Below, piece by piece: positions 17,358 through 26,703 of a stretch of DNA of 64,000 nucleotides. The DNA is from Arcobacter_B sp049472135 (lineage in GTDB: Bacteria; Campylobacterota; Campylobacteria; Campylobacterales; Arcobacteraceae), in the NCBI RefSeq assembly GCF_049472135.1, contig NZ_JBMOVV010000013.1, positions 15,624 to 79,623 on the forward strand, written 5' to 3'. Each line of letters starts with the position of its first letter. Within the stretch, counting starts at the first letter, position 1. The notes beneath the pieces are model-generated. The model ran no database searches, was not told the DNA's origin, and saw only the letters and a program-made list of their open reading frames with translations. The position numbers and the translations under genes were made by a program.

Positions 17358-18302
17358 TTATAACTCCTCTTGTGTGCTTGAAGCATCACTTGTCATTTCA
17401 TTTGCAATAACTGTATTAGCAATATTTATTTTTTGACCCATTTGCTCAGCAATATTTGTTGCTGCTGCTGTAATAATGTCTAAGTTACCTGCATATTTAG
17501 GTAAATAATCACCTAGTCCTTCAATCTCTAACCAAATAGAGATTTTTTTACCATCAAAAACTGGTCCATTTTTTAATACATATCCAGGAATAAACTTCTG
17601 CATAGTTTCAACCATTTCATGAATCGATTTTGTAATAGCTTCTGGATCTGGCTCTTCTGTAGTTAAACAGTGAATAGTATCTCTCATCATAAGTGGTGGC
17701 TCAGCAGGATTTAAAATAATAATAGCCTTACCTTTTTTAGCCCCACCAACTTGCTCAATTCCAAGCTTTGTAGTTTCTGTAAACTCATCAATATTTGCTC
17801 TAGTTCCTGGTCCTGCTGATTTAGAAGCTGCAGTTGCTACAATCTCAGCATACTCTACTTCTTGAACTTTCGATACAGCTGCAATCATAGGAATAGTTGC
17901 CTGACCACCACAAGTAACCATATTTACATTTTGAGTATCTTGCTCTAACAACTCTTCCATATTTACAGAAGGTACACAAAATGGTCCAATTGCAGCAGGA
18001 GTTAAGTCAATAACTTTTACACCTTTTTCTGCAAGTTTTCTATTATTCTCACCATGAACATAAGCAGAAGTTGCATCAAATGCAATCTTTACTTCATCCT
18101 CTTCAATAAAAGGAAGTAAACCATCAACACCATCTGCTGTGATTTTCATTCCGTCTTTTTGCGCTCTTATTAAACCATCAGACTCAGGATCAATTCCTAC
18201 CATCCATAATGGATTTAAAACTTCACTTCTTTTTAGTTTATACATTAGGTCTGTTCCAATATTTCCAGACCCAATTAATGCACAATTGATTTTTTTAGCC
18301 AT
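17358..18302 (-). CDS. dmpF: Acetaldehyde dehydrogenase (acylating)
   Basis: 314 residues. Oxidises acetaldehyde with NAD and CoA to acetyl-CoA, in complex with aldolase DmpG. The N-terminal Rossmann motif is ALIGSGNIGTDLM, and the catalytic Cys131 is in NMVTCGGQATIPM, at the position expected for the family. The stretch GPGTRANIDEFTETT is also typical. It lies between dmpE (9 bp) and dmpG (1 bp). Confidence 0.95.
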   Translation of the reverse strand: MAKKINCALIGSGNIGTDLMYKLKRSEVLNPLWMVGIDPESDGLIRAQKDGMKITADGVDGLLPFIEEDEVKIAFDATSAYVHGENNRKLAEKGVKVIDLTPAAIGPFCVPSVNMEELLEQDTQNVNMVTCGGQATIPMIAAVSKVQEVEYAEIVATAASKSAGPGTRANIDEFTETTKLGIEQVGGAKKGKAIIILNPAEPPLMMRDTIHCLTTEEPDPEAITKSIHEMVETMQKFIPGYVLKNGPVFDGKKISIWLEIEGLGDYLPKYAGNLDIITAAATNIAEQMGQKINIANTVIANEMTSDASSTQEEL

Positions 18303-18311
18303 TTTTACACC

Positions 18312-19106
18312 TTATTCAAATCTAATTGAGGCAGAACCTATTCCACCAATACTAGCAGTCATATTATCACCTGGTTTAATATCAACCATTGCACATAAAG
18401 CTCCTGATAAGATAACCTCACCTGCTTTTAGTGACACACCAAATTCTCCAAGTTTATTTGCAAGCCAAACTACTGCATTTACAGGACTTCCAAGTGCAGC
18501 AGCTCCTGCTCCTGTATGTAATAACTCACCATTTCTCTCTAAAGTTATCCCACAAGTTGTTAAATCAACATCTAAAGGAGATACACTCTGACCTCCAAAT
18601 ACCATATATCCGCATGAAGCGTTATCTGCTACTGTATCTTGGATTTTGATTTTCCAATTATCAATTCTAGAATCAACTATTTCAAAACAAGGCATTACAA
18701 ATTTAGTAGCTTTTATAACATCAGCAGCAGTAACTCCAGGACCACATAAATCTTCTTTTAAAACAAAAGCTATTTCACCCTCTGCTTTTGGTTGAATCAT
18801 TCCATTAGTCACATCAATCACATCACCGTCTGAATAAATCATATCTGATAAAAGGTAACCAAAATCAGGCTGATGAACACCTAACATGTCCATTACAACT
18901 TTTGAAGTAACACCAATCTTTTTACCAATGATTTTACTTCCATCATTTTCCATTCTTAATTTTAAAAAATGATGTTGAATTGCATATGCATCTTCAATTG
19001 TTGAATCAGGTTCTCTGTTTGAGATTGGTTCAATTGAGTAATTACCCTTTAAAGCTTCATATAACTCTTTTCCATATTTTTCAATTTTTTCTTGTGTCAT
19101 TGCCAT
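18312..19106 (-). CDS. dmpE: 2-oxopent-4-enoate hydratase
   Basis: 264 residues, paralogous to DmpH. Adds water to 2-hydroxypenta-2,4-dienoate to give 4-hydroxy-2-oxovalerate. Seen: KIIGKKIGVTSKVVMDMLGV, PKAEGEIAFVLKEDLCGPG, FEIVDSRIDNWKIKIQDTVA and HTGAGAAALGSPVNAVVWLA. Of the two hydratase/decarboxylase paralogues here, this one matches the hydratase branch (VHQPDFGYLLSDM). It follows dmpC after 9 bp. Confidence 0.93.
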   Translation of the reverse strand: MAMTQEKIEKYGKELYEALKGNYSIEPISNREPDSTIEDAYAIQHHFLKLRMENDGSKIIGKKIGVTSKVVMDMLGVHQPDFGYLLSDMIYSDGDVIDVTNGMIQPKAEGEIAFVLKEDLCGPGVTAADVIKATKFVMPCFEIVDSRIDNWKIKIQDTVADNASCGYMVFGGQSVSPLDVDLTTCGITLERNGELLHTGAGAAALGSPVNAVVWLANKLGEFGVSLKAGEVILSGALCAMVDIKPGDNMTASIGGIGSASIRFE

Positions 19107-19115
19107 AAAAAATCC

Positions 19116-20573
19116 TTACATCTTTATACATACATTTTTAAGTTCAGTATAGAATTCTAAAGAGTGATGACCACCTTCTCTACCAATACCTGAACCTTTC
19201 ATACCACCAAATGGTGTTCTTAAATCTCTTAAGAACCATGAGTTAATCCAAACAATTCCAGAATCAATTTGAGAAGCTACTCTATGGGCTTTATCTAAAT
19301 TTTCAGTAAATACTGTAGATGCTAATCCATAATCAGTATCATTTGCCATTTTGATTACTTCTTCCTCTGTATCAAAAGGTGCAATATGACAACAAGGTCC
19401 AAATACTTCTTGTTTTACAACAGTTGCATCTTCAGAAAGTCCAGTCCAAATAGTAGGCTCAACAAAGAATCCATTTGCTAATTCACCGTCCATTTTAGGA
19501 GCACCTCCACCTAAAATTACATTTGCACCCTCTTTTTTAGCTATATCATAAAACTCTAATACCTTATCTCTATGAGCAGCACTTACAACTGGTCCCATAT
19601 CAACTGACTCGTCATTATGAATTCCAAGTTTTAATTTTGAAGCTGATTCTTTTAATCTTGATACAAACTCATCAAAGATTGGTCTTTGAACATAAACTCT
19701 TTCCGTTCCAAGACACACTTGTCCAGAGTTAGCAAAACATGATCTTGTTGTTTCATGGATTGCCTTATCCATATCACAATCAGCAAAAATAATTGCAGGG
19801 TTTTTACCACCTAACTCTAAAGATACATCCCTTACTCCTTGTGAGCAAGCTTTCATAATCATTTCACCAGTTTTAGTCTCTCCTGTAAATGTTAATGCAT
19901 CTACGTCTTTATGAGCTGTTAGTAAATTTCCTGTTATTGAACCTTTACCTTGAACAACATTATATGCACCAGAAGGAACACCTACTTTAGACATTACTTC
20001 ACCTAGTAAAGAAGTTGTTGTTGGAGTTACTTGAGAAGGTTTAACTACTACTGTGTTTCCACAAGCCATTGCAGGACCTACTTTCCAAGTCATAAGAAGT
20101 AAAGGTAGATTCCATGGAGAAATAACTCCAATAACTCCTTTTGGTTTTCTCATTGAGTAATTAAGCATTTTTCTACCATCAGGAGTATCTGCTCTATATG
20201 CCTCATCTGCATAAGATTTCATAGTATCTGCAAATACTTTGAAGTTTGCAGCTCCTCTTGGAATATCAATATGTCTTGCAATTGAGTATGGCTTACCTGT
20301 ATCTAAACACTCAGCTTCTAAAAAATCATCAAATCTTCTATCAATCTCATTTGCAATTTCATACATCATGGCAATTCTATCATTTAACTTCATTTGCCCC
20401 CATTCACCAGTTAAAGCTGCTTTTGCTGCTGCAACTGCTGCGTTTACTTCTTCTTCTCTTCCAAGAGCTACTTTTGATAGAAGTTGTCCATTCATTGGGT
20501 TAATATTGTCAAAAAACTCCCCACAAGCTGAATCTAAAAACTGTCCATTAATATAGTGTTGTACTTTATTCAT
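19116..20573 (-). CDS. dmpC: 2-hydroxymuconic semialdehyde dehydrogenase
   Basis: 485-residue NAD-dependent aldehyde dehydrogenase oxidising the catechol ring-cleavage product to 2-hydroxymuconate. Motifs: GVISPWNLPLLLMTWKVGPA, general base Glu253 in VSLELGGKNPA and nucleophile Cys287 in NSGQVCLGTERVYV. The C-terminal GGMKGSGIGREGG is usual for the DmpC/XylG group. Its start overlaps the haem-binding-like gene by 8 bp. Confidence 0.95.
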   Translation of the reverse strand: MNKVQHYINGQFLDSACGEFFDNINPMNGQLLSKVALGREEEVNAAVAAAKAALTGEWGQMKLNDRIAMMYEIANEIDRRFDDFLEAECLDTGKPYSIARHIDIPRGAANFKVFADTMKSYADEAYRADTPDGRKMLNYSMRKPKGVIGVISPWNLPLLLMTWKVGPAMACGNTVVVKPSQVTPTTTSLLGEVMSKVGVPSGAYNVVQGKGSITGNLLTAHKDVDALTFTGETKTGEMIMKACSQGVRDVSLELGGKNPAIIFADCDMDKAIHETTRSCFANSGQVCLGTERVYVQRPIFDEFVSRLKESASKLKLGIHNDESVDMGPVVSAAHRDKVLEFYDIAKKEGANVILGGGAPKMDGELANGFFVEPTIWTGLSEDATVVKQEVFGPCCHIAPFDTEEEVIKMANDTDYGLASTVFTENLDKAHRVASQIDSGIVWINSWFLRDLRTPFGGMKGSGIGREGGHHSLEFYTELKNVCIKM

Positions 20574-20994
20574 TATTTAATCCTAATCTTTCTATTGCAT
20601 ATTTTGCACAAATAATATCTTCTTGTTCTGTTCCACCTGAAACTCCTATAGCTCCTACTTTTTCTTTATCTTCAAAGATAGTAAGACCACCACCAAAAGG
20701 TATTAACCTTGCTCTATTAGAAAAGCCTTGTTCTAAATGAGGTTCATTTTTAAAAATTTCAGTCCAAGTATTTGAGTCAAACCCAAAACTTGCACTAGTA
20801 TAAGCTTTGTCTTTTGCTATTTGACTTGAATGGATAAATGAATCATCCATTCTTATAAATGCAAGTTCTAGTCCTTTTGAATCAGTTACACTTACATTTA
20901 TTTTTATTTTTAACTCTTCTGCTTTTTGTACACTCAATTCACAAAGTTTTAAAGCTGTTTTACTTGTTAAATCTTTTGATACTTTAGTTAACAT
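20566..20994 (-). CDS. GlcG/HbpS-family haem-binding-like protein
   Basis: 142 residues forming one GlcG/HbpS domain. The pattern NVSVTDSKGLELAFIRMDD, DKAYTSASFGFDSNTW and LIPFGGGLTIFEDKEKVGAIGVSGGT is diagnostic. Such genes often accompany meta-cleavage and glycolate clusters, but their role is unclear; haem or cobalamin-like binding and oxidative protection are proposed. Here it is inserted between dmpB and dmpC, with 8 bp spacing to dmpB and overlap with dmpC. Confidence 0.88.
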   Translation of the reverse strand: MLTKVSKDLTSKTALKLCELSVQKAEELKIKINVSVTDSKGLELAFIRMDDSFIHSSQIAKDKAYTSASFGFDSNTWTEIFKNEPHLEQGFSNRARLIPFGGGLTIFEDKEKVGAIGVSGGTEQEDIICAKYAIERLGLNNE

Positions 20995-21002
20995 AATAAA
21001 TC

Positions 21003-21953
21003 CTATGTATATACATTTGTAAATGATTCAACTGGTTGGTTCGTATGATAGAAAATCCCTTTCCATAAGCTTTCTTCATACCATGTAATAGGTGGCATAT
21101 CAGGTTGAACCAAATATCCTAAACCTGCAAATGTTTCATTTCTATTTCCAGATGGGTCAAAGAAATAAATAGTATTTCCTCTTGTGATACCATGTCTTTG
21201 TGGTGTAACATCTACTTTTACATTATTTTTAGACATAATGTCTGCTGCTTTTAAAATATCTCCCCAATCATCTAAGAAGAAAGCAAAATGGTGTAATCCC
21301 ATTTCAGGACCTCCAACAAACGCTAAATCATGTGGTGTAGTACTTCTTGCAAGCCAAGTTGCAGCTTGAATATCTCTATTAGGCCCTACAACTACTTGTT
21401 CTGTTAATTTAAAACTTAATACATCTACACAAAACTTAGTATTCTCAGCAACTTTATTAATTCCTTTTTCAGGATTTAACTCACACATTAATAAAGCGTG
21501 GTCTAACCAATGAGCTCCAACTCCTGTAAGACCATCTGGCCATGGATCTGGATTTTCAGTACCAACATCTTTTCCAACAAACTCTTTTTGAGCAAATAGG
21601 AACATTTCATGTCCTGATGGTAAATTAAACTTAATTCCTCTTCCACAGAAAAGTTCTTCACCCTCTTTTACATCTTGAACTTCAATTCCATAATCTAAGA
21701 TTTTTTGTTTTAATACATCTAAATCAGAATCATTAACTACTTTGTAAGCAATATTAATAAATCCTGCTTCATTTGCAGGTGTTAATACTAATGAGTACTT
21801 ATCCCATTCATCCCAACATTTAAGATAAACATTTCCTTTCTCATCTGTATGAGTAACTCTTAAATCCATTACTTTCGTATAGTGTCTTAAAGCTTCATCC
21901 ATATCAATTACTTTGATATGAATATGTCCAATTCTCATAATCCCTTGATCCAT
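21003..21953 (-). CDS. dmpB: Catechol 2,3-dioxygenase (extradiol)
   Basis: 316 residues, two vicinal-oxygen-chelate domains. Opens catechol to 2-hydroxymuconic semialdehyde with an Fe(II) centre. Iron ligands are visible: His152 in LDHALLM, His221/222 in GLHHFAFFLDDW and Glu273 in SGNRNETFAG. The second-shell His254 in PQRHGITRG is kept. The beginning MDQGIMRIGH matches the XylE-type MNKGVMRPGH, supporting this start. It directly follows the ferredoxin gene that reactivates it. Confidence 0.96.
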   Translation of the reverse strand: MDQGIMRIGHIHIKVIDMDEALRHYTKVMDLRVTHTDEKGNVYLKCWDEWDKYSLVLTPANEAGFINIAYKVVNDSDLDVLKQKILDYGIEVQDVKEGEELFCGRGIKFNLPSGHEMFLFAQKEFVGKDVGTENPDPWPDGLTGVGAHWLDHALLMCELNPEKGINKVAENTKFCVDVLSFKLTEQVVVGPNRDIQAATWLARSTTPHDLAFVGGPEMGLHHFAFFLDDWGDILKAADIMSKNNVKVDVTPQRHGITRGNTIYFFDPSGNRNETFAGLGYLVQPDMPPITWYEESLWKGIFYHTNQPVESFTNVYT

Positions 21954-21971
21954 ACTAACTCCTTTTTTAAA

Positions 21972-22304
21972 TTAAACTAGTCCAAATTTTTTGTCTTCTG
22001 TTTTTTTGCATTTCACTTTTCCAATAAACTCAAAATCTATATCTGTTTGAGGGTAAGCTCTACATGCTAAAACATAACCTTGTTCTCTCTCAGTTTGAGT
22101 AATGTGTTTTTCACTCATATGTGAAGTTTCTACATCACCTTTTAAAATTTTAATTTTACAAACACCACATCCTCCACCATGACAACCATTTGGTGCAATC
22201 TCTATTCCACCTTTTGCCATTGAGTTTAAAATGTGTTCTGTTCTATTTGCATTTACACTATTATCAAGTCCAAGCATTTTTAATTGAAATATTGAACCAT
22301 TCAT
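21972..22304 (-). CDS. dmpQ: Plant-type [2Fe-2S] ferredoxin for catechol dioxygenase reactivation
   Basis: 110 residues. Like XylT/DmpQ, it reduces the oxidised iron of catechol 2,3-dioxygenase. Cluster ligands Cys41, Cys46, Cys49 (CHGGGCGVC) and Cys81 (LACRAYP) are all present. The start is the ATG at 22304 with AAAGGA seven bases upstream. A longer in-frame extension to 22454 crosses the terminator and promoter and is not coding. It is first gene of the second operon, with site C promoter at 22359-22401. Confidence 0.93.
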   Translation of the reverse strand: MNGSIFQLKMLGLDNSVNANRTEHILNSMAKGGIEIAPNGCHGGGCGVCKIKILKGDVETSHMSEKHITQTEREQGYVLACRAYPQTDIDFEFIGKVKCKKTEDKKFGLV

Positions 22305-22358
22305 TGTTAATCCTTTGTAACATACAAACAACTTGTTATTTGTATTTTTACTATTTGA

Positions 22359-22401
22359 ACTATACTTGAAAAAATTCGCAGAAAAATCGCAGAAAATCGC
22401 T
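22359..22401 (-). promoter_or_regulatory. Site C: triple-repeat promoter of the dmpQB operon
   Basis: Minus strand: AGCGAT (22401-22396), TGCGAT (22391-22386), TGCGAA (22380-22375), 10 nt, TATAGT (22364-22359). Three half-sites on 10- and 11-bp steps precede a good -10. Start would be near 22352, about 48 nt before dmpQ. Confidence 0.72.
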
Positions 22402-22429
22402 TTTTTTAAAAAACTTTTAAAAATAAAAA

Positions 22430-22451
22430 AAGGCCCGCATTTGCAGGCCTT
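22430..22451 (-). terminator. Terminator after dmpP
   Basis: Stem AAGGCC-C-GC / GC-A-GGCCTT with a 4-nt loop. On the minus-strand RNA the single mismatch becomes a G-U pair and a T7 run follows, so it ends the dmpKLMNOP transcript and separates it from dmpQ. Confidence 0.88.
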
Positions 22452-22463
22452 CAAGGTAAAAAA

Positions 22464-23522
22464 TTAGATAGATTTAAATAGTGGTGAACGCTGATTTTCA
22501 GCATTTAAATCAGCTTTTGAGAAAAACTTTTCAGTATAAATATCTTTTTCAAAAAGTCTTCCTCTCATAAGTGTTGTAATACAAGCATCTATCATAGGTG
22601 GAGGACCACAAAGATAAGCTTTTTTGCCTGAAAAGTCATTTTCAAAAACTTCTTTTGCAGCATCATTTACAAAACCTTTTCTTCCTTCCCATGAAGGAGT
22701 ATCTTCATCAGATAAAACAGGTACATAAGTAAAGTTCTCATACTTTTGTTCTAAATCTCTAAATAAATCAGCATAATATAATTCTTCTTCATTTCTAGCT
22801 CCATGGAAAAGTGTTATTTCTTGTTTGCTTCCATTCTCAAGTTGCTCTAAAATCATAGATTTTGGACTTGAAAGACCAGAACCTCCTGCAAAGAAAATCA
22901 TAGGTTTATTTGCAGATTCTCTTACAAAGAATCTTCCATATGGCCCTGATATTTTCCTTCTAGCACCAACTTTTACATTTTTATGAATCCAAGGAGTTGC
23001 TTCTCCATCTGGAACTAAAGAGACATTTAACTCTACAATTTTTTTATCATTTGAAGAGTTACATAAAGAAAATGCTCTTGGTTCATCAAAGCCTGGTACA
23101 TGATACTGTACATATTGCCCTGCTTGAAAATCAATCTCTTCATCTAATTCTATATAAATACCTTTGATTCTAGGTGTTAAATCTTTCACCTCAACAACTG
23201 TTCCCATAAAATCTTTTACTGGAATTGATTTAGCATCTGGATCTTCATCAACATCAGCTTCAATTACACAATCTTCCATTAGTGTAGCAGTACAAGCAAG
23301 ACATTTTCCCTCATCTTTTTCCATATCCATAAGGGCAAAAGGAGAGGCTGCACCATAGTCAACCTCACCTTCTAAAACTTCTATCTTACAAGTACCACAT
23401 AAACCATGAGAACACGCATGAGGAATATATACTCCCTGTCTTAAAGCAGCATCAAGAATAGTTTGACCATCTTGAACTTCTACTATATCTCCTGTTGGTT
23501 CTATTTCTACTTGATAACTCAC
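22464..23522 (-). CDS. dmpP: Phenol hydroxylase reductase component P5
   Basis: 352 residues. Passes electrons from NADH to the diiron hydroxylase. The N-terminal plant-type [2Fe-2S] domain has Cys37, Cys42, Cys45 and Cys77. It is followed by an FAD-binding domain (EPRAFSLCNSS) and an NAD domain (FFAGGSGLSSPKSM, then YLCGPPPMIDA). The start is GTG at 23522, overlapping the dmpO stop by 4 bp (GTGA). Last gene before the terminator at 22430. Confidence 0.95.
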   Translation of the reverse strand: MSYQVEIEPTGDIVEVQDGQTILDAALRQGVYIPHACSHGLCGTCKIEVLEGEVDYGAASPFALMDMEKDEGKCLACTATLMEDCVIEADVDEDPDAKSIPVKDFMGTVVEVKDLTPRIKGIYIELDEEIDFQAGQYVQYHVPGFDEPRAFSLCNSSNDKKIVELNVSLVPDGEATPWIHKNVKVGARRKISGPYGRFFVRESANKPMIFFAGGSGLSSPKSMILEQLENGSKQEITLFHGARNEEELYYADLFRDLEQKYENFTYVPVLSDEDTPSWEGRKGFVNDAAKEVFENDFSGKKAYLCGPPPMIDACITTLMRGRLFEKDIYTEKFFSKADLNAENQRSPLFKSI

Positions 23523-23881
23523 ATTCCTACTCCGTTAATTCCTGTAAGATTTGGTGTTTCAAATCTTACTAATGATTTATGGTCTATTCCATTATCTTCA
23601 AGTGATTTCTCAAAATCAGGAGTAAACTCTTCACCGTTTAATCTCCAAATAACAGAATCATCCCAAACTACTTTTTCAAAATCTGGATGGTCTTTATAAC
23701 AACCTGGCATTACTTCATGCACTAATGCCTTAAAAGGCATTTGTGGTGGCAAAGGGAAAGCCATTGCTGAGTTTATTAACTTATGTTTATCCCAACCTAC
23801 ATATACAAGTTGATTACCATGAAACTTATCTACACTATCCATCATAATTACTGGATATTCACCTTTTGCTTGAATTGCCAT
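23519..23881 (-). CDS. dmpO: Phenol hydroxylase component P4
   Basis: 120 residues, gamma-like subunit of the hydroxylase (DmpLNO). Recognised by the segment YVGWDKHKLINSAMAFPLPP and GEEFTPDFEKSLEDNGIDHK. The start is the ATG at 23881, which overlaps the dmpN stop as TAATG; the longer reading would lie inside dmpN. Its stop overlaps dmpP, so translation of N, O and P is coupled. Confidence 0.92.
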   Translation of the reverse strand: MAIQAKGEYPVIMMDSVDKFHGNQLVYVGWDKHKLINSAMAFPLPPQMPFKALVHEVMPGCYKDHPDFEKVVWDDSVIWRLNGEEFTPDFEKSLEDNGIDHKSLVRFETPNLTGINGVGM

Positions 23882-25401
23882 TATGCTTCTCCTTTCCATT
23901 CTTTCCACATTTTTTCATCTTGAGAACCTACATAATCAAGATTGTCTTGTCCAAACTCAACTTTATACCATTTAAGAACTTCTGGAAGTGTAGCACCACC
24001 ACAGTTTCCTTGGAAAATTTGATGAACTGGTAACCATGATTGAACATATTTCTCAGGTTCATTTTCAAAGATATCTTTACAATGATCTGAACAGAAATGG
24101 AATCTCTCACCATTGTACATAGTATCTCTATATGCAATTTGTGTTGGCTCACCCTTTTCAACTTCTGTTGCTAACATTGGTAATTGACAAGTTTGACATA
24201 ACTGAGGAAGCATTTCAGAATAGTATCTTTTACCCTCTTTTTCCAACTTATCCCAATGTTCATATACTGGTCTATAGTATTTATCAAAAGTTTCTGGATA
24301 CTTTTGGCTTAACCAGTCCATCTTTTTCTCATCTGGAATCCAAGTATGGAAAGGAGCTGCTGCGTTATGAGTATATAATGTCATCCAAACTTGATGAGAA
24401 ATATGCTCTTTTTCAGCTTTTATTGTTGCTGCACAATCTGGAACTGTTATTCCATATCTTTCTAAGTCTTTAAATAATGCAACTGTATTTTGCTCAAAGT
24501 ATAACTCCCAAGCTTCTTTCCATGATTGAGGTGATTCAGGTAACATATAATCCATCATTGCAGATACTAGTCCTAAAACTTTATATCCTCTCCAAGTCCA
24601 CTTATCAATCCACTTTTGAACAATAGGAACATTTGCTGGATCTTGCTCTAATAAGAACTTAATAGCTTGTAAACCTAAAGTCATATGTCTTGCCTCATCA
24701 CTTTGAGCTGAGAAACCAAATGTTACTGTTGCCATATCTCCATTAAATGCTGCACCACTCATAAATGGTACAAATAAAAGATTTGTTAATACATACTCAA
24801 AAGAGAATCCAATAGCAATAATAAACTCAAAAGGTCCTGCTGCTCTTGCATCATCAAAGAATGATTTTGGAACTGATAAGTACCATACTTTATCATGCCA
24901 ATGTGCCCACTCAGAAAAACCATTAAAGTATTTGTTATAGTGACTTAATGTATGAATTTGTGTTTGAACGTGTCTTAACTCATCAATTGCTTGCATTTGA
25001 CATGCAACTCTTGGACCATCACCTCTAAAAGCTCTTGCAATGTTTGCAAAACCTCTATGAGCTTGGTATTCTAAAGGAGAAACCCCTGTTAAAAATAGCT
25101 TTAATGCAGATACATATCTTGCATCTGTGATATTTTTTTGTCCATTATTTTGAGCAAAAGCATCAATGATTGCATATAGTTTTTTATCTTTTTCACCTTG
25201 GTATTTCCAGTAAGCATCCATTGTCATTCTAAATGGATCTTCCCAAGCTTCCCAATCATGAATTTTTATACCTTCAAACTTATCTTCAGGAAAAACATCA
25301 TCCATATCTTGATATGTAGTTTCCCAACCAAGTCTCGTCATATACTTATATTTGTCCTTCATATTTAGACGTTTTTTTCTTTTTTGTGTACTCATAGTCA
25401 T
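23881..25401 (-). CDS. dmpN: Phenol hydroxylase large oxygenase component P3
   Basis: 506-residue catalytic subunit of the soluble diiron monooxygenase that converts phenol to catechol. All six diiron ligands are visible: Glu111, Glu141 with His144 (DELRHVQ), Glu202 and Glu236 with His239 (SDEARHM). The C-terminal part has a Cys-rich YHS-like zinc segment (CQTCQLP ... FCSDHCKDIFENEPEKY), normal for this family. AGGAG lies eight bases before the ATG. Confidence 0.96.
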   Translation of the reverse strand: MTMSTQKRKKRLNMKDKYKYMTRLGWETTYQDMDDVFPEDKFEGIKIHDWEAWEDPFRMTMDAYWKYQGEKDKKLYAIIDAFAQNNGQKNITDARYVSALKLFLTGVSPLEYQAHRGFANIARAFRGDGPRVACQMQAIDELRHVQTQIHTLSHYNKYFNGFSEWAHWHDKVWYLSVPKSFFDDARAAGPFEFIIAIGFSFEYVLTNLLFVPFMSGAAFNGDMATVTFGFSAQSDEARHMTLGLQAIKFLLEQDPANVPIVQKWIDKWTWRGYKVLGLVSAMMDYMLPESPQSWKEAWELYFEQNTVALFKDLERYGITVPDCAATIKAEKEHISHQVWMTLYTHNAAAPFHTWIPDEKKMDWLSQKYPETFDKYYRPVYEHWDKLEKEGKRYYSEMLPQLCQTCQLPMLATEVEKGEPTQIAYRDTMYNGERFHFCSDHCKDIFENEPEKYVQSWLPVHQIFQGNCGGATLPEVLKWYKVEFGQDNLDYVGSQDEKMWKEWKGEA

Positions 25402-25412
25402 AATATCTTCTC

Positions 25413-25682
25413 CTAATTATCCCAATAAATTGTAAAGTGATCATAATCTTCATCAACATTTCCAGCAAGTGAAATTAATACTAATTGTAACTCTTGTGGA
25501 TCCCAGTCTCTACCTAGTTTATCTGATACTGTTTGAGCATTGATAACCATCTTTTTTTCTGCTGAAATTTTCATCATTGCAGGTTGAGGCTCAACCTCAA
25601 CATTTTCATTATCTTCTTTGATTGCTTCAATAATAGCTCTTGTTTCATCTACTGCTTGAAGTGCTAAAAATACCTTTGACAT
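25413..25682 (-). CDS. dmpM: Phenol hydroxylase activator component P2
   Basis: 89 residues, the cofactor-less effector protein (MmoB/DmpM family) needed for full turnover of the diiron oxygenase. The layout (VFLALQAVDETRAIIEAI and the final DHFTIYWDN) fits the family. It lies 11 bp before dmpN with GGAGAGAAG upstream of the ATG. Confidence 0.92.
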   Translation of the reverse strand: MSKVFLALQAVDETRAIIEAIKEDNENVEVEPQPAMMKISAEKKMVINAQTVSDKLGRDWDPQELQLVLISLAGNVDEDYDHFTIYWDN

Positions 25683-25694
25683 TTATCTTCTCTC

Positions 25695-26690
25695 CTATAG
25701 GTTTAAACCATTTTTATTTAATTTTACTACTAACTCATCTTTAATACTATTTACAGTCTCTTCAGGATTTGAAACTAGGTTTTTAGCAATAGCAAGTGTT
25801 GCATCATAAGCAATATCTATATACTTCGCACACCATTGATTTATAAGCTCTTTATTTTCTTGTGACTCTTGTATTGCAATTTTTATTGTCATATCAAGCC
25901 ATCTTTCACACTCTTCATTCCATGATGTAATAAACTCTGTCATCATAGTTTGAGCAGTTCCACCTCTTTGATTTAATTCTTGTTCATATTTATTAAATAC
26001 TAAAGGATGAATAAATCCATCAAATATTACATTTTGAGCAATATGCAATTCAAACCAATCTTCAAGTACAAAACTATCTTCCATAGCTTTTCTAAGTGGT
26101 TGTAATGACTCATCATTTAACCATCTATCTTTTGCACTATCTAAAATTGAAGGTTCATTTTCACCAAGTAATAATCCAATTCTTGTAAGATATTGAGCAT
26201 TACCTAATCTATCTTCAGCATGGAACATATATGCATTTGTAAGTGCAGCACCATAACCTTCTGAACATAATTGAAGGTTATTCATATTTGCTCCCCACTC
26301 ATAATGTCTAAGTGGTAAAACATAGTTTAAAATCTCTTGTTTTACATCTTCTGGCATTACTGCTAACATATCTCTTTTCTCAACAAAAACAAAATTTTGT
26401 TCAGCAACTTCTTGTTGTTTTGCTCTTGCCATTACATAAGAAGAGTAGTGATATTGTCTTGGATCTAAAAACTTATACCAATCTTCCATCTTTATTTCTG
26501 TTTTCTCTTTATCATATAACTCATACTTTGGATTTGCATATGGTCTATAATGAAAATTTTCAACTGGTTGAATATCATAAGTTGCTTCTTCATATCTTGA
26601 AGCCATCTTACCTTCACCAATTCTTCTTTCCACATGACCAAATGTTTCTCTTTTTGGTTTAATCTCAATACTTTTAATATCTAAAGACAT
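25695..26690 (-). CDS. dmpL: Phenol hydroxylase component P1 (beta-like oxygenase subunit)
   Basis: 331 residues, structural subunit of the DmpLNO hydroxylase, homologous to DmpN but lacking the diiron ligands. Recognised by RFETFGHVERRIG-like start, WYKFLDPRQYHYSSYVMARAKQQE and LPLRHYEWGANMNNLQLCSEG. The ATG at 26690 has AGGAG eight bases upstream; a GTG at 26699 is too close to that site to be the start. It follows dmpK by 13 bp. Confidence 0.94.
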   Translation of the reverse strand: MSLDIKSIEIKPKRETFGHVERRIGEGKMASRYEEATYDIQPVENFHYRPYANPKYELYDKEKTEIKMEDWYKFLDPRQYHYSSYVMARAKQQEVAEQNFVFVEKRDMLAVMPEDVKQEILNYVLPLRHYEWGANMNNLQLCSEGYGAALTNAYMFHAEDRLGNAQYLTRIGLLLGENEPSILDSAKDRWLNDESLQPLRKAMEDSFVLEDWFELHIAQNVIFDGFIHPLVFNKYEQELNQRGGTAQTMMTEFITSWNEECERWLDMTIKIAIQESQENKELINQWCAKYIDIAYDATLAIAKNLVSNPEETVNSIKDELVVKLNKNGLNL

Positions 26691-26703
26691 ATTCTTCACT
26701 CCT

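Noticed and set aside
22305..22454. N-terminal extension of the dmpQ frame
   Set aside because: It crosses the dmpP terminator and the site C promoter; the ATG at 22304 has a good ribosome site and the family length.
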